NCBI GenBank assembly: GCA_001414485.1
Contig: LLEY01000027.1
Span: forward strand, 372,001 to 436,000
Source: Calycina herbarum
Lineage: Eukaryota > Ascomycota > Leotiomycetes > Helotiales > Pezizellaceae
Length of the DNA stretch: 64,000 nucleotides
Reading direction: 5' to 3'
Shown: positions 12,288-24,318 of the stretch, one piece after another
Position numbering within the stretch: the stretch's first letter is position 1
Layout: every line of letters starts with the position of its first letter
Notes under the pieces: generated by a model
What the model was told of the DNA's origin: nothing
Databases searched by the model: none
What the model saw: the letters and a program-made list of their open reading frames with translations, nothing else
Position numbers and translations under genes: made by a program

Positions 12288-14523
12288 TCAACCCATCCGA
12301 TCATCCCACTCTAATTCAACATCCCACCTCATGTCGCCTTTCCACACCTTGGATCCGTCATTTACTCTGGCAACGGCGCTTCTAAGATCCGTACCCATTC
12401 CTTGTGGTCCACTGGCGATAACTCTCGTCTTGAACCTGGAATGAGCTCGGTTCTCCAAGAAGCTAGAAACAATGCTAGCAAGTGAAGGATGTTGAGCATC
12501 CATATAGGTAGTATTGTAATTTGGGTTGCTGGACGTAGAAGCTGACGAGCAACACGAGTTGGAGACTGGCTCGATTTGGTCATCTGCTGTTTTTGAGGTT
12601 GAGTTGTTATCCGAAGGTGTATCGATTAACTCGGTCTTGTCGGAGTCTGCTCCCTCCTGGGTAACGTAGATGTGAATTCTAAGATCCAATTTCTCTGTTC
12701 GGGAACGGCGTTTTAGCTCGTCGAGTTCGGATGCTATCCACTGCTTATTTGATGAGCGTCGAATCATCCAAATGAAATCGATCGGAACACCAGTGAAAGC
12801 GGGAGACGAGGTAGCGGCGAGAACGAGGGGAAGTGTGAGTGAGATTCCGGTTCCACCTGCGATGGCAAGAATATTTGCTGCGTCATGGCCGGTATTTGGG
12901 TGGGAAGGAAGAAGCGCTGTGCCGTAAGGTCCGCAAAGAATGACTGGTGTTGTGGTAGAACTGAGGGGTGCTCCACCACTCGAAGCCGGCCCTTGGATAT
13001 TACCAAGAGCTAGGTCCTTTAGACGCTTAGTTTCGCCTGAACGACAGCGGACAATGTATGTGTGATGTGGTAAAGATGGGTGAGGTTCTGGAACGGATGC
13101 TACGGTCAGAGGATGCGATTGCCAGATTGTGAGTGCTGGAAAGCAGAGAAAGAAATGTTGGCCAATAGCCCAGGCTTCGTGATTGTGTTTGAATTCCACG
13201 CGGACCACCCCGCCATCTGGGTCATCGAAATACTCAATTGATGATTGAGCCGAGTGGAAACCGAAGTCTAATTGAGAAATTTGTTAGCTTCAAAAACTTC
13301 TGCGGTGAGACAAAGAGAGCTTCCTGCCATATCTTACCTTTTGAACCATTCACATATCCAACGTGAATTAATAGAGTTCGCAAGAGGCGCATACCACGAT
13401 CCAGTCCCCAGATACCAAGCGATGCGATCATCCAACAAGCAAGATGGTTCCAATGACCCCAACAGGCTCCAATGTACAACATAGCAACAATATAATGTGT
13501 CTTTCGGAAGAACTCGTGTCCCGTCCGTTTGATGACGCGCTGAATGCTGAAGACATAGAGGAAACTGATGAAAAACATTGCAATGAATCCCCAGATTATG
13601 TACACCTGTGCCACCAATTCTCTGTATACCTTTGGTTGTGGTTGGTAAAAATTGGCTTCTATCAATGTCCATCCAAAGGTATGAACAGCTGCCTGAATAA
13701 AAATAACCCGGCCCAACCATCGATGGAGAAAATTGAGAGACTGGTAGGGAATGCCAGTAACAAGAGTAAGGATGGACTCTCGTGTTGAAAGAGCAACGGT
13801 GAAAGGAGTCAGTGCATATGCAAGTACTCCAATTCTGTCTGAGAAACCTCCAAGTCCTGTTCGTCTATTATGAAGTGTACTGTTTTTGATAGGTGTAATC
13901 CATGTTTTATAAACGATCCCAACAAGTCTATACAATGTCAGTCAGTCCCGTTCCAATGGATTGCGTTCACTGTTCCAGAGAACTACTTACGAGAATACTA
14001 GCAAATATGCGAGCAGAATTGACAAGACCAGAATTTGCAGGCGGCTAACATGACCAAAAACGCTTACAAGACCTTCTGGAAGAAATCTCCTCCGGAAAAA
14101 AGAAGTCACTCCTCCCCATGCCCTCGAATACGCGCTTTCCATCACAACTGTTTCATTCTTTTCTGAAGTTGTAGCTTGCGAATTTCCTTTTGGGTTTGGC
14201 TTCAAGGTTCGGAGGGCAACGATAACCGCCAAAACTCCCCCAATTACAGCCCACATAATGAAAGAATATAGCATTGAGACATCGTGCATCCAGTACACAC
14301 CATCCAGATAAGCGCAAGAACCAGCATCGTTGGTACACGGGAGAATTCGTGCGACATACCCCCACTGATTTTCAACAGTCAGTATCTACTGTTTATAGAG
14401 CAATGGGGTGTGAGTATAATCGCATCATTGAAATTTACGATTGCAGCCACCAGAAGAAATAAATTGAATGCTTACATGTGGTTCCAGGGTGGAGGTATTC
14501 GAGGCCATTTGAATGTGCACCAT
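12288..14523 (-). CDS. Ferric/cupric reductase transmembrane protein (FRE family)
   Basis: Four exons, 14476-14523, 13991-14364, 13338-13927 and 12288-13267, join in frame to 663 aa; donors are GTAAGC, GTAAGT and GTAAGA. The protein is a plasma-membrane flavocytochrome that moves electrons from NADPH through FAD and two haems to extracellular Fe3+ or Cu2+, the first step of reductive iron uptake. An N-terminal ectodomain piece (LPCTNDAG) precedes the membrane helices. Two bis-His haem pairs are visible: H209/H223 (LHRWLGRV..AAVH) and H285/H299 (KTHYIV..WGH), each with 13 residues between. The FAD motif HPLT is at 389-392, the NADPH loop is GGTGISLTLP, and the last motif is ASGPQGMG. In that last motif Ser stands where many reductases have the Cys of CGP. 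The start could also be the second ATG, five codons in. Metal preference cannot be read. Confidence 0.9.
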
Positions 14524-17500
14524 CTTTGCGGTTAGGTTCGACACCGAGATACTGGGTTGATAATTGATGGTAGAAACGATCAAGAGGAACAACCAGCGAC
14601 AAGCTGTAGTATTTGAGGAACCAACTATCTATAAGTTTCGTCGGCCAAGATCATGGCCGACGGTAGTTTGAGCATGTTGAGCATGTTTACCTGGGTTCTT
14701 TTTCGGAGTGGAATCTGCTGCAGATGTTCATCCCCACAGAGGGGAGTTCTGTTTGCCCCAACTCTGCACACTTGCAGGCCGTGCAATGTTCCAAGCAAAA
14801 TGTTATGGGAACTTGAGTTGGATTGGCCAATGAATGGAATTGAATTGAGGATACTGTGGAGTTGGCCATGGTTGAGGGGCGGCCTACCAGGGTGATCGCC
14901 CACTCTTCACACAAGGGCTCCGAGTAAATGTGCTCAAACAGCCTCAAGTCCTCGACTCTTTGGAAGATTTGCCCGCATATATATGGACTAAACAATTGGC
15001 ATAAATGAGAGGATCTCCTATGGAGATTCACTGGGGAAGACAGACTGGTGGCAAACATCTTGACCATCATTCGTGGTTGCTTTTCGACTCGTACCGTGGG
15101 GACGGAAGTGCCAAGTCGGAAACGGAACTACTTTCGAGAGAAGCAATTGGCACAATAAGGTAATGAAATAAATCAACGATTCATTTCACAGAATAGCTCT
15201 CGTGATGAAAATGAAAACAATTGCAACGATTGAGGTGCGTTGTTAAGTTGGAGAGAAAATGTGCCAAGCGAAAAAAAACCCGGAAGCCCAGAGCCGAACA
15301 AGCCCCGAGAGGCGATGCCGAATATGCTGACGAAACTGAGACTTGTCAAATTCAACCTCACTTGAAATCGGTTCCAGACTGCAACCACCCGAGCAGCTGG
15401 GATATAAGCAAAATATGGCCTGCTAGTGTAACCCAGACCTAACAATGCATTGTCTGTATACTTGCACTATGCATACTGCAAAAATCCATTGACTGGAAAG
15501 GGGTACTCTGTTCCACAAAGCTCTACCTTCGACTACAACACCACAACAAGATCCACGAGTTTATGGAAGCTGAATATACAACAATGGTCCTTCTGACACT
15601 GTTCCAGTCAGCTTTGAAGTTGAGTGGTACATCACTTGTAGGTATTGCTAGGTAGGTCAGAACAATGACTGGGACTGAACCCGTCATCTTCCTACATGGA
15701 AGTTTTTCTTTCTTACTTCTGCAACCCAAACCTCCAATTAGACTATCAATTGCAGACCAATCAGTTTAGATTCTCTCTATCTCAGAGACTCACTTGCTTA
15801 GCAACCCAACTCCGTGAATTTTCTTCACCTGGTGGGACCCACCCTCCCATGACGTTCAAAGTAATCTTCGGTTTGTCTTCTGCTTGGGTTTCTGTCTTTC
15901 TCATTGTTCTGATATATGTAAGCCATATCAGGAACGAAAAGCATCTCCCCTTACAACAACAACCCCCACCATTGTCCTTGAAGATGGCTAACGTTTCATA
16001 CATCAAAAGTTGCAAATACAGGGCGCGGTTCCAACAGCCTCCAGACAATTCATCGCCGACGATGATATATACGACCAAACGAGAAACCAAGCATAAACTT
16101 GCGAAATATGAGGTCCTTCTTGGCGAATCGCCAAGGGTGGAGGGGAATCATCAATGATGACTATCATAAGAATCCAGGCGGTAGGCCACCCAATTCCGCA
16201 TCTCTCTTCTTTGGGTTAATATATGTATCCCCCCCATACAAATGTGCCGACTTCAGGTAGGAGTCCAGGTATTGGGGACTCGTTTGGAGCCCCATTTCAC
16301 GGCCATGCTGCATGAAATTTTCCAAAAGGGCCACCCAAGTCTAACAACAGCACTTTTGCTTAGGATTTCTCAACACTTGTAGGCAAAACAACTGCCTAAT
16401 TGATGACCAGACTTGGAAAATGGTAAGATCAAAGAAATGATGTATTCTTGTCGAATTATTGCCTTTGTACTTCAGCAACGTTTTGAATTTTTTGCTTATG
16501 CGGTACGATGTTTTTGCGTTTCAATTTGTATAATGCCTTGTATGCCCACCCTGAAGGAGAGCGATTTGGTTTTGGAAGTATAGGCTCCTGAGAGCCTGCT
16601 CCAGTATGAGTGCTGTTCCCAGCCATTTGATCTACAGTTGACCATCCAATGGTCCAGCAGACTTATTGGGCTGTCCCTTCTGGTTCAATCCAATGAGTGG
16701 GATCGGTTTTCTGCTGTAGCACATGTATATACCACCAGATTTTCCATGCAGCAGACTTCTGGTTCATGTGAGAAGTTTGGTCATTGCTCTTCGGCGCCCT
16801 TTATCTTATTGTGCGAGATGTTCTCGGATCATCAGAGCTATTGATCGAGAAGGTTTTGGACAACGAGGAAATCGAGTTTCTCATTCTTCTACACCTTCTC
16901 GGACAATACTTTTAATTGTCCTAGACTATGTCGTACAATGTTTACCGAAACAGGTGCCCAAGAACAACGACCAACTCTCTTACTATGCCGATTTTGTGGA
17001 ATCGTGCTGGGCTGCCTCCCCTGAGACGTAGTATTTGCTACTGGAATATTGCTTCAAAGCATCCCAGCAAAAAATTCATGCTTCAGGGGGGCATCGGGCT
17101 CGAAGCTATGGAACTCGATCGGTGGGGTTGTATCAGAAGGATTCTTCGGTATTGCAATATGGACAAGGAACAACGGTTTGGCCTTTCGAGAGCTGGAGAG
17201 CTGGAGAGCTGGCGGTCGAGGAGTGATTCTGTAGTAGGATGACTTCGTTAGCTGGATTATTTGTAGTTGGGTATTGCCCCGATAGCTTGCCTTGCAGAAT
17301 TCCAGCTCTTGATTTCCTCCCAGCTTGAGAACCAAATTCCCGCGTTGCCGTTCTTCGAGTTCCTCAGCCCGCATATCTCCTTCTGGCTCCTGCAGCGGCT
17401 GCAAGCGTTGCTTTCTGGCCCCCCTTGATATATTTAGTCCTTTGGCATGAAGTCCTTGACTGCGCAGTGCCAGTATTGTGTATGTACCTGGGTTCACATT

Positions 17501-18900
17501 CCACTGAGGTCATATCGGGCATCGGCATCGGCGTCTTTATGACCTTCTCCACTAGGACGTATCTGCAAGGTATTCGCCATATCTCTTCCCAGAAGAATGT
17601 TCAACCTCCTACCATGGTATTTGGAGGAGTAGCAGCATAAGTCGGCGCATATCTCTCTCTCCATATCTCTGCATCGGTTTATTGTATTAGGGGGAATGGG
17701 GTCGCTCCGATCGCGTTGGTACAAGGACTGTTGGAGGGCCTCTATGGTATAACCTGGCGCTTCTTGAAAAGGCCTTTTGCGCTTCCCTGCCTATCCAATA
17801 TGTTAGTTAAAGATGATTTTATTTGGGATGTTACTTGCCAGTAGTGTGCGCAACTTCGCCCCTTGGCGCTGGAAATGTGAATTGAGGTGGGAGATGACTC
17901 TCAAAATGGCAGGGGCGGGGAACTCTGAAGTGCGATTTTTGAACACAACTAAGATTGTTATCTCTTATGCGCAACACCCCAGCAAGTTTTTGAGGGAATT
18001 CTCAAGTTGATGCAAGATATTCTTGTGTCGCCTCTGCAAGATGCAATCTCAGCACCACCACAGCAGTGAACATCAAGGTCCCTCTTGTTGTCATTAATTC
18101 ATGGATCTTACTCTGTTCTTTTGTCTCAAACCTTTCCTCAAATATTAGACCATCAAAGATGCCATAACAAAAGTTCCTTCTCATAGGTTATATAATAGCA
18201 AGCCAGTCTTTGATTATTCAAACTTCAATGGTAAAAATTGCAACAAATCTAAATAAAACAAGAACAACTTGCTTGCTCATGGATATTCACACCTCTCTCG
18301 CAGACTCATAACACATAGCTCCGCTGTGTAGTTCAAGGGCCACAGCAGCCTTGATACTTGTGTCTGTTTCTTTGCCATTCAATCATATTCTTGCAAATGA
18401 TTCCCAACTCTCACATTTATATTGTCATTTTCATATTCCATGCCCCCTCAGTTCAATTCATCAGGAGCACTGCTGACTATCTAGTAATCTTTAGCTGCCA
18501 TACTGTTTCTTGTCTAGCAAGACTCGTCTGATATCTTCAAGGCTTGGCACGACGACTTCCCCTCACTGCCTCTCTGTTGTGCCGGAAATTGCAGTGCTGT
18601 TTTTAGACTTCGGCTCCCGCTTCCTAACTTCCTAAACTTGCTCAACTTCTCAACTGTGACCATTACTCAGCCCCCCTCTACCTCTATTTGACGATATTCT
18701 TTTCTACTCAACTGTCAACAAAGAGGGGATTCCTACCAAAGGACGAGCTAGGTTCGTGAATAGAGAGTCGCGTCCTTCTTGATCACAGGATACATGGTAG
18801 TACTTTGCAATAGCGCCTCTGTGAGTTTCCCCAGCCTTCCATATTTCTACCTCCTTGGTGGTACGATAAGTGCTAAATTGAAATTGGGTGAATAGAACAT
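14524..18900. other. Gene-free stretch upstream of the ferric reductase gene
   Basis: About 4.4 kb with only short overlapping open frames. The longest (about 150 codons at 15696-16157 and 17054-17497) lack motifs and splice-linked continuation. A small GAGCTGGA duplication lies at about 17190-17212. The left end is the ferric reductase promoter; I found no iron-regulator GATA cluster that I would defend. Confidence 0.45.
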
Positions 18901-20792
18901 TGCATAAGGCAGTGTAAGGCACTTTTGAGACAGCTACTTCAAGAAATTTTCTCTTGCCATTTCTTCCTTGCTCTTTGTTTCTCAAACATTCTCTTCATAC
19001 TTCAATCACGCGGGCGGCACTGACACCATCTCAAGAAGACTTTATCTTAAGGCGGCGTGGGGTCAAATGTCAGTAAAGTTTTCTCCCCACCTTCCGTCCT
19101 TCCTCTTTCTCTCTTACATTCTACTCACACTGCAAAAATATACAGCGACACAACCCCCACAACGCTTTCGCTAAAGGCATCTTCGCTTAAGGCGGCGTGG
19201 GTTCGGTCACTCACGACAAGACGACACCACCACTACTTAAAATCTTTTCCTCTCCTCCTTCCTTCCTTCCACTTTCTCTTCTCTACAACTCCTCCACTCC
19301 GAATCTTCAACACCACCGTCCGTCAACAACATCGTTGGTCAACTTGCATCTATCCAAGGTACGTCTGTCATATACTCCTCAATCTTCCTCAAAAATTGTA
19401 TACTCTGCGGAGCACTTGCATGCCTCGCGTATCGCAGGCATCACACCGCGCCGTCAGATTGACCTCACCAATCCACCCCCTCTTTACCCCTCTTCAAGCG
19501 AAGAAGCCGTCATTCATCCTTCCAAAGCGTGCCATCGTGTACAGGCTGCACATGCACATACTCAAAGGTCGTCCTCTACAAGATACTCAACGATTCACAA
19601 CCAACCAGGAGATGTTCCCATTTCCTCGTGGTCGCGTTGAGATTTGTGCGTGTCAACTAAAACTGAGGTTGGTGGAAATTCACCGCTGACCAAAGTTGAG
19701 GCCGACGCGTCAAGGGGAACCCAACCACCTCCAAGTCAGAGGTCTACCCCTCTCTTGCAGTTTATCATTTACACCTTACACCCTCCCCATTTCCTACATT
19801 CTGGTCTTCTAAATCGGTACGCTTTGTTCTGTTCCTTTCTGCAAAACACTTTTGTGCGGAACAGCCTGTCGCTTGTTGTCGCTTGCTGTCGCTTGCACTT
19901 GTCGAATTTAAAATTAAACTCAAATTTCCTTTTAATGTCGTGGGAGTCGGTTTCCTTGAGGCACAACCCTTGCCCTCAAACAACTTTTTCACTTCCACCT
20001 TTTGGCATCCATTTATTTTCTTGCTCTGCTTGCCATTGCCTTCCTTCCGCACATGTACCTTTCGCCCAAACCACCTCACCATCCTTCTTCTTCTTCTACC
20101 TCTTGGTATACCAACCCATCATTCCAACAAGTTCAACCCTCTGTCAATCCATGTCATGTTGCTCCATCATTCTCTATCATACAAATGTTGACTTGATCGT
20201 TGTTTGCTAACTTCTCATAGATCTTTTAGGGTTTTGCCTCAAACATACCCGTTGCTTGCAGTCACCCCACTCGCTTGCTGCCTGTATTGTGAGTTGCCTG
20301 TCCCCTTCACCTTGATCAGGAAAACTTGTTGGAACAAATCACTAACTGTCACAAAGTTATAGATACCTGGAGTTGCTTTGACTCTTTTCAGTTTGCGAAT
20401 CAGTAAGTTTATTTCAGAATCAAGCACACAAGGACGTTTCTTCTGCATTCTCAACCCTTTTGTCTTGCATTGGATTTGTTTTTGACAGCTGTCACGTGCA
20501 TTCACCCGCGACAAACGCTGCAACAAGCCGCCCAACCCAACCTTATTTGTTAGCAGCAAACGGCTGACCAGAATCCTTCTAGAATACTAGATCTTGAGAA
20601 CGTTCAAGAATCAAGCTTTCGGTCTTCGGTGTAAGCCTTGAAGCCTCGTTCCCCTTCAAAGCAGCCTTGACTGACCTTGCATCCTGCAAACAGATTATCG
20701 CACCTTTTTTGCAGTCACTTCGGGCTGTATAGTATCTTGTTCGTACTCTTTTTTATTCTTCTCAAGGCTGCCTTGTTCCTCTTTCTTTTGCC
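18901..20792 (+). promoter_or_regulatory. Long C/T-rich leader and promoter of the CCCH gene, with a 140-bp duplication
   Basis: About 1.9 kb of strongly pyrimidine-rich sequence precedes the CCCH ATG at 20793. It contains several upstream ATGs and potential splice sites: a GTACGT at about 19359 and a CATAG acceptor at about 20219. This suggests a long, possibly spliced 5' UTR with upstream frames. The open frames inside (up to 210 codons) are Ser/Pro/His/Thr-rich translation of CT-tracts and do not look like proteins. Interpretation as a leader is inference from composition and position. Confidence 0.4.
19046..19201 (+). repeat. Direct repeat, 140-bp spacing
   Basis: The 16-mer CTTAAGGCGGCGTGGG occurs at 19046-19061 and again exactly 140 bp later at 19186-19201. 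Sequence following both copies is alike (TTTTC/CCTTCC/TTTCTCT tracts), so the copies look like a degenerate tandem duplication of about 140 bp in the leader of the CCCH gene. Confidence 0.8.
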
Positions 20793-22157
20793 ATGTCTCC
20801 AATTGAGGAAGATCTCTTGGGCTCCCCCATGTCTTCTGCCAACGGCTCCCCTTCTGTCCAATCTTCGCACCTAGCGAAAGATCTCCAAGATTTGGATATG
20901 ACCTCTGTGCTGACATCAAATGAAGAAAGGCTTTCTCTTGAAAAGGATCACAAGTCATACAAGATGTCTGATCCAATGGGTGGTCGCCAAGGGGGTGATT
21001 CTTACAATCCCCAACAACCCTACAACACGTATACTCCGCCTCAACACGGTGGATATACCCCAAACTATGCTGCTCCCCCCTTCGTTCCCCAGAACCAACA
21101 ATATGGTCGCCCTCGAGGTAACTCGTCGTTCATGGGTTCAAATGCTGGTGTACCACTCTCATCAATCATTCCTGGTGTCGTCCACCCGACAGAGACCCAA
21201 TTGGAGTACGCTTATGCGTACGCCATCAGACGCCCTGATGGTTCGATTACTCGTCTCTTGCCCGCAGACACGATGCCGCCCTTGGACGGTATTTCTCCAC
21301 GTCAAGGCCCTGAAGGTGTGATTGTTCTCCCCCAACCTCGCCAACAATCCCCAAGACGTCGCATGGCAAGTGGTATACCAGAGACGATAGTCCCACAGGA
21401 AGTAAGATATATAATCTCTTTTTGATATATCTTTTCAATTGACATGTATAGGTGGTCAACACTCTAAGCTATGAAGCCATGGGTATGGGTATGGGTATGG
21501 GTATGAGAGATACTCAAGTAAGTTGCACAAATTCTCCTTTCCTCCCTCGACAAGGAATATTCTATGTCTGCTTTTGAAGATGCAACTTTGCTGACTCTAA
21601 ATTTAGTCACACATTGATTCCATTATTGCGCAATCTGCGAACTTCAGTCCCCCTCCGCAACGCCGTGAGAAGATCTACTGTGATAAGTGGATCCATGAGG
21701 GTGTATGTGCTTTTACACAGATGGGATGTAAATACAAGCACGAAATGCCCTCCGACAAGGCCACCCAGATGTCTCTCGGCCTGAACCATGGCTATCCGTC
21801 CTGGTATCGTCGTAATTTCTCGGTTCCAACTCATCTCGGAAGCCCGCCTACAGAACGACAAATCGCCTCACCTCCGTCTGCTGGAAGAATCAATGGTCCT
21901 TGGCGCCAATTGGAGTCCGGTCAGGGCAATAATGGCAATGGTAAGTCTCCAGATGCCTATCGTTTCTTCAACATTGTGCTAATCCATGTATCGCAGGTTC
22001 TTCCTCTTCGTTCGGTGCGATTGGCACTCCTGTTTCAGGCCAATTCTCATTCAACCGTCGGGAGAGCATGCAAGCTGGCCGCGCCCAGACCGTCGAAGAA
22101 GAAGAAGACGACGAAGTTACCTACAATGGCCGTGGTCGCGCAAATACCAAGGCCTAG
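20793..22157 (+). CDS. CCCH-type zinc-finger protein, likely RNA-binding
   Basis: Four exons, 20793-21401, 21452-21517, 21607-21940 and 21997-22157, give 389 aa with GTAAGA/GTAAGT donors and AG acceptors in phase 0, 0 and 1. A single zinc finger C250-x8-C259-x6-C266-x3-H270 (CDKWIHEGVCAFTQMGCKYKH less its last residue) matches the CCCH class that binds single-stranded RNA. The rest is low-complexity: Tyr/Pro/Gln-rich residues 75-110, a conserved-looking block around PTETQLEYAYAYAIRRPDG, and an acidic tail ending in RGRANTKA. Exon 2 is only 66 nt and encodes a (GM)4 repeat from a GGTATG hexamer run. The family (annotated in other filamentous fungi as C-x8-C-x5-C-x3-H proteins) probably acts in mRNA turnover or translation; the target is unknown. 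Confidence 0.8.
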
Positions 22158-24318
22158 GTATGAAAAGCATTGGAATCTGTGACCACCTTTTCTGAAATGA
22201 ATCATCTGGTATATTTATTTCAATAATCGGTTTGTATCCAAGGGATTCGTTGCTTGTTTCAGTAGCAGGCACTCACTACCTTCATAGCCTTGCTGTTTTG
22301 AAAGTCTCGCTGCCTTGGCTTGATTTTCTTACGGAAGCATAGGTTTGCTTGGTGGAAACCAAACCACTATTATTGATGCGAGGTGCTTCTCAAGCACTCA
22401 AATTTTTCAATTTTCCCATCTAACAGAAAACCACGAAACGACGACCGCTTGACGCCGAAGTCGACCAAAAAAATCTCTTTGGTTCTCCACCTTTCTCGTC
22501 ATTTTTACGAAGGAACGAATTCATCGGCGTTTGCATTTTCTTCCATCACCACCACGGCGTTCAAAGGAGTTCGCACTATTATACACGCATCCTCAAGAAT
22601 AAAGGGCGCTAGTAAGAGACAGCTTGCACTATACTCGTAGAAAAGATCTTGGGTTTTTGCACATAATCTTTTGTTTCCTTCACAGACCGCGTTGTTGTTT
22701 CCTTGGGATTTTCCTCGATCAGATTTGTGGGAGGAGTCTCATCGAAGGTTTGCTCTCATGGCTGGTGTTTACATTGGCGTTCACACGATATGGGTTCTTG
22801 CATTTGTTCTGGTGTTTTTATGATCTTCGACCTTCCCCTTACAAGTTTTCCTTGGTTCTTCAGCACTAATACTTGATCACTGTCATATTGGTGCTTCTTT
22901 TCTCTCTGCAATTCTAGTGGCTTGGTTGAGAATGATCGGGTGTTTGGCACTGTCTTCATTCAGGCTGGAAGATGGACATTCTGGCTTTGAGATTCTCGCA
23001 CCTCCACTAGAAATTAAATAATAAAGCTTCGGCACCAAAAAAACCTTGTGTATATATGCTTGAAGGGTATAACAGTGTATATGTGACTGACCCCTTCCAC
23101 TTTTGGAGCTTGATTCTCGATGATAGCATGGTAAAGGATGATGATATCGCGAGAAGCTGACGCCGCGAAGTGCCCGTTTGGCTTTTCCTATTCCTTCATT
23201 TGCGTGCGGCAATTCCAAAGTCTTGGAAATCGATTCCTCGATGAAGATTCGAGATGATATATTAATGGAGAGCAACATCAGGCTCTTGCTGCCGCTTACT
23301 TGGGTATTAAGAGCCTGGCAGACCTCAATTTGCATCGAGATGCCGAGTTTTGTTACGCTGGTTTTGACCATGGTGAGCATCCATGAACGAAGTCATACTC
23401 ATTGAAGTTGTCATGTTGGCCTTTCAAAACTTCACGAAAGTAGCAGAGAACCCCATTCAACATTATCACTGATACGGGACTTGGGACTGACATCTTGACT
23501 GACACAGAGAAAGCAAGAGAACAGAGAACTCTTTTCTACCCTCAAAATCTTACTGTAGTAATTCAAAGGAATCTCTCAACTCTTCGAGATAGCCTAAGCA
23601 TTTATTTTTAGAAAATATAAATGTATTTAGTTCGCGAACATGAGTCAAAAAATAGAACAAAGCGAACGAGAAAACATCACTGGTCTTGCGTGGATCACGA
23701 ATTGGTGGTGTGGGCTCTCTCCTTCCTCCCAACCCATAGTAGGATGAGCCTAGAAATTCGAGGCGAGGTAAGATCACTCAAAATCCCACCAAGGAAAGAA
23801 CCGCTCCTTCTCAAGCAGAATTCGTCGAGTCTGGAAACTCGACGCGAACGAGCACTCAGACGGCTGCGGAGGAAAGAACGACCCAAGGCCAAAGGATTTA
23901 ACATGTAGTTCTTCCGCCTCTTTCTGCATCTTCATGTTCTTTGAAGATATTGTTTTCTACACCTCCGTGATTGGGATTGGGGGTACGGGAATTATCTGTT
24001 TAAATAAAGTCGAATACTGCTCTACTTAGGACCGCAAAGGTTCAACTAAGACTCCGGAAAGTAATTTTATTATTCTAAGAGGCTGGGGCGGCGATTGGCA
24101 ACTCAAAATTTGCGATTTAGAACCCCTCAATAGGCTGAAAAAGATTCATGCCTTTGGCATTCGAAGTTCTGGCTTCTACCATTTCACTGCAGGAATTGGG
24201 AGATGTAGTAAGACAGCTCAAAAGACGACATTATCAAGGTCAAGAAGTTCTCATTCTTCAACTCTTCAACCCTTCATTTTTGTAGTTCTTTGAAAGTCCT
24301 AGCACCCACATGTATCCC
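22158..24318. other. Intergenic between convergent genes, nothing recognised
   Basis: About 2.2 kb downstream of both the CCCH gene (+) and the dihydroorotase gene (-). Several frames of 60-165 codons overlap on opposite strands without motifs or shared splice signals. No repeat or RNA gene seen. Confidence 0.45.

Noticed and set aside
15696..16157. 153-codon plus-strand frame with one hydrophobic stretch
   Set aside because: Poor protein-like composition outside the stretch, no splice-linked exons, no motif.
17054..17497. 147-codon minus-strand frame
   Set aside because: Opposed by several plus-strand frames of equal size; includes the GAGCTGGA duplication; no motif.
19057..20210. Frames of 210, 147 and 188 codons before the CCCH gene
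   Set aside because: Ser/Pro/His-rich translations of CT-tracts, mutually overlapping; better explained as leader.
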